From the NCBI GenBank assembly GCA_002493945.1, contig DLAL01000085.1:59229-123228 (forward strand): DNA of 64,000 nt, given 5' to 3'. Under the pieces are notes generated by a model. That model ran no database searches. It saw only the letters and a program-made list of their open reading frames with translations, and was not told where the DNA came from. Shown here in pieces: positions 25,875-32,700 of this stretch. This DNA comes from Porphyromonadaceae bacterium UBA7048 (GTDB taxonomy: Bacteria; Bacteroidota; Bacteroidia; Bacteroidales; Muribaculaceae). Each line of letters opens with the position of its first letter. The first letter of the stretch is position 1. A program made the translations under genes and the position numbers.

Positions 25875-27440
25875 TTATTCGTTAGGTTCGTCAGTAGAGG
25901 GAGTGTCTTCCTCGGCGGGAGGAGTGATGGTCTGGTCTTCGGATTCCTCGCCGATGGTGCGGATGCGACGGTTGTTGTGGTCAAGCACATAGAACATGTC
26001 GCGGCCCTCGTCGTAGGCTATGCCGGTGACGTCGCGGAAACGTGCTACCGAGCGGAGGTCGCCGTCTTCGGTGCCCCAGATGTTGCCGTTGGTCGAGGGA
26101 GCGCGGCCGGCGTATGTGCGGACGAGTCCGTCGGGAGTGATGCGGCGCACGCAGAAGTTGAGGACGTCGGCGAAGTAGTAGTCATAGACGTCGGCGCGTC
26201 CTTCGGCCTCATACTCGGGGTTCTTCACGAACACGCCCTGATAGGGACGGTGGAGACGTGCGCTTGTGCCCACAGCGTCGACCCAGTCCTCGGCACCATT
26301 GGCGCCTGCCACGGTGTAGGGAGTGGTGAACTCTTTCTTCTTCCAGTCATAGTCGGTGCGGAGGATGAACGAGCGGTTGATGACGGTGATGTATGCGTAG
26401 TCGCCCGAAGGATGGATGACGATCTGGAACTCATACGAGGGGTCCATGATGCGGAAGAGCTCGCGGAAAGCGCCTGACTCGAAAGTGCCTTTCCACGGCT
26501 CGGTCTCCTCGTCGGGGTCTTCCGAAGGCTCGAAAGTCTTGAAGTAGTCATTGAGGTCAAGACGGAAGAGCTGGCCGTTCTCGTAGCTGTTGAAGTATAC
26601 CTCGCCGTTGACAGGGTGGATAGCCACGGTGTTGCACTGCTTGTAGAGGGCGAGCTGCTGAGTGTTCGAGGCGTCGCTGAAGGTGCCGTCGCTGTTGCGC
26701 TTTACGATCCAGAGGCTCGGAGAGTCGTAGTTGCGGTCGGCGCGGTCGGAAGCCACGAGCATGTACTGTCCGTCGTTGGTGAAAGCAATCTGGCGGAGAC
26801 GCTGGCTCTGGAACTTGTTGGCCGACATCAGACGGGTCGACTCGCGCTTCTCGAGGTCGAGCTGACCGATGAAGCCTTCGCCGCGGTCATAAGTGACGTA
26901 GAGACGGTTGGGATAGAGGGGGTCGAAAGCGAGGGTGCCTTCGGCGTTAAAACCGGCGGCCACGTCGAATGAGCCCCAGACTTCGCCCTGGGTGTCGTTC
27001 TCATTCTGATAGCCGACGAGAGTACCCACGACTTTCTTGCGAAGGTACTCGAATTTCTTTTCGCTCACGGCCGAGCGGCTGTTGCCGAGTTCGTCCGTGA
27101 CGGTAATCTCGACTTCGCCGGAGAAAGCGCCCGAGGGCACGTATGCGTAGAGTTTGTCTGACATCACGCTCACGATGACGGCCTGCTTACCGCCGATTTT
27201 GAGTGTGACAAAATTCTTGTCGACACCGAAGTTGGAGCCTTTGACTATAATCTGCTCCTGATAGCCGCCGCTCTCGGGCGTGAATCCCGTGATGGTCACT
27301 TCCTGTGCCGGGTTGAAAGGCTCTGTCGCTGTCGGGACTGTGTCGTCGTCGCTGCATGCAGTGAAGGCTGCACCGAAAGCAAGCATGGCGATACCCAGCA
27401 GACAGGTTTTCAGGTTTGATTGTAAGGACTTGAATTTCAT
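25875..27440 (-). CDS. IPT/TIG and NHL-repeat surface lipoprotein
   Basis: A 521-residue lipoprotein (lipobox FTAC, Cys29). An IPT/TIG Ig-like domain (residues about 45-130: VTITGFTPESGGYQEQIIVK, SDKLYAYVPSGAFSGEVEITV) is followed by a six-bladed NHL-type propeller (DPLYPNRLYVTYDRGEGFIG, ITGIAYDEGRDMFYVLDHNN). It ends in an acidic, Pro-rich tail. Such IPT-NHL lipoproteins accompany SusCD pairs in Bacteroidales and are thought to bind glycan at the surface; here that is inferred. It is the first gene of the IPT-SusC-SusD-DUF1735 unit. Confidence 0.85.
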   Translation of the reverse strand: MKFKSLQSNLKTCLLGIAMLAFGAAFTACSDDDTVPTATEPFNPAQEVTITGFTPESGGYQEQIIVKGSNFGVDKNFVTLKIGGKQAVIVSVMSDKLYAYVPSGAFSGEVEITVTDELGNSRSAVSEKKFEYLRKKVVGTLVGYQNENDTQGEVWGSFDVAAGFNAEGTLAFDPLYPNRLYVTYDRGEGFIGQLDLEKRESTRLMSANKFQSQRLRQIAFTNDGQYMLVASDRADRNYDSPSLWIVKRNSDGTFSDASNTQQLALYKQCNTVAIHPVNGEVYFNSYENGQLFRLDLNDYFKTFEPSEDPDEETEPWKGTFESGAFRELFRIMDPSYEFQIVIHPSGDYAYITVINRSFILRTDYDWKKKEFTTPYTVAGANGAEDWVDAVGTSARLHRPYQGVFVKNPEYEAEGRADVYDYYFADVLNFCVRRITPDGLVRTYAGRAPSTNGNIWGTEDGDLRSVARFRDVTGIAYDEGRDMFYVLDHNNRRIRTIGEESEDQTITPPAEEDTPSTDEPNE

Positions 27441-27492
27441 ATTATTAGGATTATTGAATTTGTTTGCTCTGTCTCTGATTGCCTTTGTGCGA

Positions 27493-27521
27493 CCCGTCCC
27501 GGCACTGAGGCCGGGAGCGGG
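27493..27521 (-). other. GC-rich hairpin between DUF4965 and IPT/NHL genes
   Basis: CCCGTCCCGGC (27493-27503) pairs with GCCGGGAGCGGG (27510-27521) apart from one bulged base. It lies 97 bases after the DUF4965 stop and 53 bases before the IPT/NHL start. There is no T-tract, so it may be a Rho-assisted terminator or a leader hairpin of the SusCD unit. The rest of 27441-27617 is AT-rich without an ORF or a clear promoter. Confidence 0.45.
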
Positions 27522-27617
27522 TGCAAAGACAAATTCTAACCTAAACCAAATTATTACCTGTCAGTCAATCATCCTATTGAGAGGAAGACTGTTGTTCAAT
27601 ATGAGAAAAACTACTGA

Positions 27618-30179
27618 TTATTTCTTGTTATTCTTCCTGGGGTTCTTTACCGCCTGATCGAATCCGGCCACACGGGCGGCGAACACGGGCATCCAGTGAC
27701 CGCCGATGACCGAGCGGGCCATGAAGCCGGTCTTGCGTGCGGTGACGGTGTCGTACCAGTCGGAGATGGGCACGCGGGTCTCGGTGTTGTGCACGTACTG
27801 ATAGAGGGGATCGATGAACTTCTCAAGCGACTTGCGGTCGGGCGACATGGCTGCGGTCCACATGATCCAGTCGCTCTTGGTGTAGTCCTTGCGGCTGTCA
27901 AGGGGCAGACCGTACTTGTTCTGCTTCTTGAGATAGTAGTTAACTTCGGTGAGCATGGCGTTGTTGGGGAAGAGGCCGGTGTTCCACAGCTTGTCCCATA
28001 CCATGTTGTACTTCTGCGACCAGGTGTTCTCTCGGTCGAAGGCGAGGCGGTAGTGGAGGTCGCCCTTGCTGCCTTCGCGTGCGGTGGCTTCCCATGTGAT
28101 GGCCATTTCACGGGCCTTGTCATTGTACTTCCTGGCAGTGGCCTCATCGCCGCGGAGAGCAGCGAGCTCGGCGAAGCCCTGGATACCCATGATGGCCTTG
28201 ACGGAGAGGTTGGCGTTGTGAGCCCAGTGGCCGGCGAAGTCGTCGGTGCAGAGCTGGTTGGCGGGATCCTGTCCGTGTTCCGCCAGATAGTCGGCCCAGG
28301 TGTTGAGGATGTCCCAGTAGGGTTCGGCGTATGATGCGTTGCCGTCGAGCTTGCAGACCTGAGCTATGAGGGTGAGCATGTTGCCGGCTTCCTCAAGGGG
28401 CATGTCACCGCCGTAAACCTGACCGTTGGCGATAGGATACTGGCCGAGGTCGTGTGCGGCGAAGGGCTTGGTCCAGCGGCCCGAAGCGGAGTAGTCGAGG
28501 ATGGAGGTCATCATGGCCTTCTGGAGCTCGGGGTTGTAGCAGAGGAAGAGGGGTGCTTCGGGATAGGTGAGGTCGACGGTGTTCACGCAGCCGTTGGAGT
28601 CGTTCTCCTTGGAGAAGAAGAGGAGCTTGCCCTCGTCGTCGCGGAAGAGCTTGTGGGCGGCGATGACGTGGCGGTACGAACCGGCCAGAAGCTCGGCGTA
28701 CTTGGTGCCGCCTACTTCAAAAGCGTCGTCGTAGATGCGGCGGTCAAGTTCCTGACAGCGCTTCATGATGGAAGCGTACGAGCCCGAGAGACGGTCGAAC
28801 ATGTCGAAGATGGTCACGGCGCCGTTGTGTGCCCAGTAGCCCTTGTAGCGCTTGAACATATACTCGATATCGTAGATTTCGTCGTAGCCGAGCATGGTGT
28901 AGCTGGCAGCCTTGGCGGTGCGGCCGAAGTCATGCACGTATGCCAGGGTTGGACGCTCGTCCTTGCGGCGTGTCACGATCTCGGTGACCTTCTCCGAGGG
29001 GAGCTTGCCGGTGCTGTAGAACGCTTTCTTGATGGAGGAGTCCTCGCCTATGGCCACGTCGCCGTTGAAGGCCGGCATGTAGAAGTAACCCCAGTCGATG
29101 CAGATGTGGTCGCCCTTCTTGGCCAGGATAGGCTGCTCTACGGTGCCGGTAGCGATGTAGCGCTTGCCGTTGTGCTCCTCGATGGTGGTGCGGGTGGCCT
29201 GGTGAGCCTTGTTCTGGGCAATCAGGGGCGATGCCGTGAGCATGAGCTGCACGTCGTGGGGCTGACCGTCGGTGGAGGTCACCTGATAGGAGATATAGTT
29301 GATGGGCGACGAGAGGAGGTCATAGTCGTCGATAATCATAGGAGCGGTGAAGACCACTTTGAGGTCGACGGGACCGCAGCCGAAGTCATAGTAGGTGGAA
29401 GTGGCCATGACGTCAACGCTGTTCTGCACGGCGTTGGCCACGTGGCTGTTGTCGAGGCCGATGTTGCGGAAGATGCCGAAGTCGGTGTATGCGCCGCCGG
29501 CGTTGTTGTGGCAGTGAGCGGCGATGACGTTGCGGCCCGGGCGGAGAGCCTTCTTCATATTCTCGTCGAGCTCCACGCGGATGTTCTCGCGTGCGGTGGC
29601 GGGACCGCGGTCGATGAGAGTGCCGTTGATGTAAATCTCGAAGTTGTCGTCGTGCGAATATACAAGGAAGAGGTCACTTGCGATGTCTTCCTTGGAGAGG
29701 TCGACTGTGCGGCGCACGTAGATATCGCTGTTCTCCTCGCGCCAGGGAGTATTGATGAAGCTGCCGCCGTCGGAGCCGAAAGCGCCGCGGGCCGCAGTCC
29801 ATGCGGCGTCATTGAAGTCAGGCTTTTCCCATCCTTTGCCGGGATTCTGACGTGTGTAGCGTCCTTCCCAGGCTACTTCGTCGGCCATGGGGACAACGCT
29901 CTTCAGCACGGAGTTCTTCACGCCCATGAAACGGTAGCTCTTACCGTCGACGCGGAGGATACCTTCGAGGGGTTTCTCCTCATTTGTCCAGTGACGGGGA
30001 GTGCCGTCGGTGAGACGGTCATAGGGCGACCATATAGAGAAGTACGGGTCGGACACCACCAGAGGCACCGAAGGGAGACGGAGGTCGGTCGACCGGTAGG
30101 GCTTGAACATATCGTCGGTCTGAGCGGATGCCGAGAGGCATAGGGCGCAGAGGACGGCAGACTGTACCAGTTTCTTCAT
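27618..30179 (-). CDS. DUF4965/DUF1793 glutaminase A-like secreted protein
   Basis: An 853-residue secreted protein (MKKLVQSAVLCALCLSASAQ). It starts with the DUF4964-type segment (YRSTDLRLPSVPLVVSDPYFSIWSP). A beta-sandwich of about 120 residues is inserted (GRYTRQNPGKGWEKPDFNDA to AHCHNNAGGAYTDFGIF), resembling the sugar-binding domain of GH2 enzymes. The DUF5127, DUF4965 and DUF1793-like regions follow (KENDSNGCVNTVDLTYPEAPLF, HDLGQYPIANGQVYGGDMPLEEAGNML, YNMVWDKLWNTGLFP), with an (alpha/alpha)6-like fold. Fungal relatives are called glutaminase A, but the bacterial activity is unproven, and the six-hairpin fold also suits a glycosidase. It is a paralogue of the N-terminal half of the fusion protein at 38595. 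Confidence 0.85.
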   Translation of the reverse strand: MKKLVQSAVLCALCLSASAQTDDMFKPYRSTDLRLPSVPLVVSDPYFSIWSPYDRLTDGTPRHWTNEEKPLEGILRVDGKSYRFMGVKNSVLKSVVPMADEVAWEGRYTRQNPGKGWEKPDFNDAAWTAARGAFGSDGGSFINTPWREENSDIYVRRTVDLSKEDIASDLFLVYSHDDNFEIYINGTLIDRGPATARENIRVELDENMKKALRPGRNVIAAHCHNNAGGAYTDFGIFRNIGLDNSHVANAVQNSVDVMATSTYYDFGCGPVDLKVVFTAPMIIDDYDLLSSPINYISYQVTSTDGQPHDVQLMLTASPLIAQNKAHQATRTTIEEHNGKRYIATGTVEQPILAKKGDHICIDWGYFYMPAFNGDVAIGEDSSIKKAFYSTGKLPSEKVTEIVTRRKDERPTLAYVHDFGRTAKAASYTMLGYDEIYDIEYMFKRYKGYWAHNGAVTIFDMFDRLSGSYASIMKRCQELDRRIYDDAFEVGGTKYAELLAGSYRHVIAAHKLFRDDEGKLLFFSKENDSNGCVNTVDLTYPEAPLFLCYNPELQKAMMTSILDYSASGRWTKPFAAHDLGQYPIANGQVYGGDMPLEEAGNMLTLIAQVCKLDGNASYAEPYWDILNTWADYLAEHGQDPANQLCTDDFAGHWAHNANLSVKAIMGIQGFAELAALRGDEATARKYNDKAREMAITWEATAREGSKGDLHYRLAFDRENTWSQKYNMVWDKLWNTGLFPNNAMLTEVNYYLKKQNKYGLPLDSRKDYTKSDWIMWTAAMSPDRKSLEKFIDPLYQYVHNTETRVPISDWYDTVTARKTGFMARSVIGGHWMPVFAARVAGFDQAVKNPRKNNKK

Positions 30180-30348
30180 ACTTTTTTTCGGGATTGATTC
30201 GGATATGATAAAAGGTTCGTTTTTCTGTCGCGAAATTACGAAAAAGCGACGCCCCCTGATGCAAAAGGCTGTTCAAATATGATAAATTTCCGGTCATGAC
30301 AGGTATGTATCAGCCGATTACCCGGTAGAGTCACTGATTGACCTGAAA

Positions 30349-30380
30349 TTTGCACATTAGGTTTCTTTTGCGTAACTTTG
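30349..30380 (+). promoter_or_regulatory. promoter of the GH43-like gene
   Basis: TTTG (30349-30352), a 20-base spacer and TAACTTTG (30373-30380), an exact consensus match 17 bases before the ATG at 30397. The divergent start at 30179 has only a weak box (TAATTTCG, 30231-30238). Confidence 0.75.
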
Positions 30381-30396
30381 CACCAAATCTCACGCC

Positions 30397-31425
30397 ATGT
30401 ACACAATCCCGCTCAGATATATCACATTCATCGCCTTGCTCGTCGTGACCCTCGCTTGCTCGACTGAAGAGGCCGGCACCGAAGGACACATAATCCTGAA
30501 ACACGAAGCCTACCCTGCCGTGGCAGAGCACGAAGGCAGATTCTATCTGGTGACCCAGACGGAAGGACTCGACACAGCACGCATCCATTATGCCACCGAT
30601 ATCAATGGATTCGGAAACGACACCACAGGCGGCGCCATTTTCACCCTCACCGACAGAGGCCTGCACAATATGTACTCGCCCGAGCTGCACCGCATCGACG
30701 GAAAGTGGTACATGTACTTCGAGGCCGACACCAACGGCAACACCGACTACCATCAGCTCTACGCATTCGAGAACGCCTCCGACGACCCTCGTCAGGGACG
30801 GTGGACTGCCCACGGACCAATCATCACCATCGACGAATGGAACTGGGCCATACATCCCACTGTATTCGAGCGCGACGGCGAGCTATACATGCTCTGGTCG
30901 GGCTGGGAGAAGCGCCGCATAGAGGCTGAGACTCAGTGCATATTCATAGCGCGCATGGCCAATCCCTGGACGCTGGACTCTAAGCGCGTCAAGCTATCCG
31001 AGCCTATATATGAATGGGAACGCCAGTGGATAAACCCCGACGGTACACGCTCGGCATACCCTATATATGTGAATGAGAATCCGCAGGTGATGATATCGCC
31101 TGACAACCGCAACATCGTTGTGTGCTACTCCGCCAGCGGCATATGGACGGTCTACTCTACCGTGGGCATGCTCTACGCGCCCTACGGCAGCGACCTGCTC
31201 AATCCGAAGTCCTGGACCAAACTGTCGGAGCCGCAGTTCCTCACGGCCGACGGAGCGCAGTACTTCGGAGCATCGAACATATCCTACATCCGCGACCACA
31301 AGGACAACCGCGACTGGCTGTTCTACCAGATGAAGTACTACGACAACAACTGGATGCGCAAGGTCGTGGCCCTCAAGGAAATCAAGTGGAATGAAAAAGG
31401 CCTTCCGGAATTCGGAAAGCCTTGA
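30397..31425 (+). CDS. GH43-like five-bladed propeller lipoprotein with substituted catalytic residues
   Basis: A 342-residue lipoprotein (lipobox TLAC, Cys22). Its motifs align by eye with GH43: an EAYPAVAEHEGRFYLV strand where family members have ADP, YSPELHRIDGKWYMYFEA, AIHPTVFERDGELYMLWSGW where they have a D, and VNENPQVMISPDNRNI in place of EGP. The catalytic base and the pKa-modulating Asp thus appear as Tyr and His, while the acid Glu is kept. Some GH43 subfamilies are known to lack the usual base, so activity is possible; a binding role is equally so. It has its own promoter and converges with the HTCS gene. Confidence 0.78.
   Translation: MYTIPLRYITFIALLVVTLACSTEEAGTEGHIILKHEAYPAVAEHEGRFYLVTQTEGLDTARIHYATDINGFGNDTTGGAIFTLTDRGLHNMYSPELHRIDGKWYMYFEADTNGNTDYHQLYAFENASDDPRQGRWTAHGPIITIDEWNWAIHPTVFERDGELYMLWSGWEKRRIEAETQCIFIARMANPWTLDSKRVKLSEPIYEWERQWINPDGTRSAYPIYVNENPQVMISPDNRNIVVCYSASGIWTVYSTVGMLYAPYGSDLLNPKSWTKLSEPQFLTADGAQYFGASNISYIRDHKDNRDWLFYQMKYYDNNWMRKVVALKEIKWNEKGLPEFGKP
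31394..31423 (-). terminator. terminator of the HTCS gene inside the GH43-like 3' end
   Basis: AAGGCCTTCCG (31397-31407) pairs with CGGAAAGCCTT (31413-31423) with one mismatch and loop GAATT. On the minus strand the stem is followed by TTTTT. It lies 33 bases past the HTCS stop and overlaps the last codons and stop of the convergent gene. Confidence 0.65.
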
Positions 31426-31455
31426 AGCGGAAGGACATGTGACCGCGCATCAACT

Positions 31456-32700
31456 CTATGCCGAGTAGTCCTTGGGGAGGCAGCCGTACTTGGCCTTGAA
31501 GCACTTGGCGAAGTATGAGCCCGAGGTGAAGCCCGTCTTCAGCGCAACCTCGGTGACACGCTCGCCGTCGCGGAGCAGCTGCGCGGCATACTCCAGACGG
31601 AAATTCTTCAGATAATCGGCCGGACTCAGTCCGGTGACGGCCTTCAGCTTGCGGTAGAAGCTGGAGCGGCTCATGTTGAGCTGCTGTGCCAGCACGTCGA
31701 TGGAGAACTCCTCGTCGGCCACGTTGAGGCGGATATTGTCGTTGAGCGTCTGGAGGAATTCGGCGTCGACACGGTTCAGCAGCGGCTCCATATCGCTTTC
31801 GGAGCCTGAGATGCCCGAACTCTGCAGCTTCTCGATTATGGACTTGCGTATACGGCGCAGATTGGCTATCTGCAGACGCAGCTGCTTGATGGTGAACGGC
31901 TTCTCGATGTAGATGTCGACACCGCTCTCGAGGCCCTCGACCTTCGACTCGCCGTCGGTCTTGGCAGTGAGCATGATGAAGGGGATGTGCGAGAAGCGGA
32001 CATTCGACTTGACACGCCGAGCCAGCTCGCCGCCGTCGACTTTCGGCATCATATAGTCGCTGATTATCAGGTCGATGTCGTCGTTCTGCATCAGCACGTC
32101 GAAGGCTTCCTGACCGTCGGCCGCCGTAAGGACGCGGTAGTACTCAGAGAGCGAGTCGGACACCTGCGAGAGCAGTTCCTTGTTGTCGTCCACCAGCAGG
32201 ACGGTGTACTCCTGGCGCGGCGGCTCGGAAGCGGCATCCTCTTCGGCCGGCTTCTCGGCGACAGGGACAGGGTCGGCCTTGACGGCCTTGACCGGAAGAG
32301 TGAGGACGAACACTGCTCCGCCGCCCTGGTTCTCCTCAACGCGGATGGAGCCGCCGTGGGCTTCGGCGATGAGCTTGGCATAGGCCAGTCCGAGTCCGGT
32401 ACCGAGCGAGGCCGTATAGTCGCCCGATATCTGATAGTAGGTCTCGAAGACCTTCTCGCGCTCGGCCACGGGCACACCGGGACCGTCGTCGCTGATGGAC
32501 AGGTCGATGAGATTGTCGCCGTCGGCCACGGTCAGACTCACCTCTATGGTCTTGCGCGAGTACTTGACGGCATTGCCGAGAAGATTCATCACCACACGGT
32601 CGAACTTCTGAAGGTCGATCCTGGCATATACCGGATTGTCAGGCAGCCTGAGCACCAGCTGCTTGCCCACCGACTCAAGCGGCTCCTTGAAGCGGCGCAC
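31456..32700 (-). CDS. HTCS regulator, C-terminal part (frame-broken)
   Basis: This frame holds the second half of a hybrid two-component system. It has the HATPase domain (MNLLGNAVKYSRKT, DLSISDDGPGVP, GTGLGLAYAKLIAEAHGG), a receiver domain (VLLVDDNKELLSQV with phospho-Asp in LIISDYMMPKVDGG) and a C-terminal AraC-type DNA-binding domain (SIDVLAQQLNMSRSSFYRKL, TGFTSGSYFAKCFKAKYG). It lacks its own histidine and sensor, which are in the overlapping frame 32589-35399. Read through a one-base shift near 32713-32722, the two give a normal HTCS of about 1310 residues. As written, the GTG at 32700 is an artificial start. It would regulate the neighbouring glycan genes. Confidence 0.88.
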   Translation of the reverse strand: MRRFKEPLESVGKQLVLRLPDNPVYARIDLQKFDRVVMNLLGNAVKYSRKTIEVSLTVADGDNLIDLSISDDGPGVPVAEREKVFETYYQISGDYTASLGTGLGLAYAKLIAEAHGGSIRVEENQGGGAVFVLTLPVKAVKADPVPVAEKPAEEDAASEPPRQEYTVLLVDDNKELLSQVSDSLSEYYRVLTAADGQEAFDVLMQNDDIDLIISDYMMPKVDGGELARRVKSNVRFSHIPFIMLTAKTDGESKVEGLESGVDIYIEKPFTIKQLRLQIANLRRIRKSIIEKLQSSGISGSESDMEPLLNRVDAEFLQTLNDNIRLNVADEEFSIDVLAQQLNMSRSSFYRKLKAVTGLSPADYLKNFRLEYAAQLLRDGERVTEVALKTGFTSGSYFAKCFKAKYGCLPKDYSA

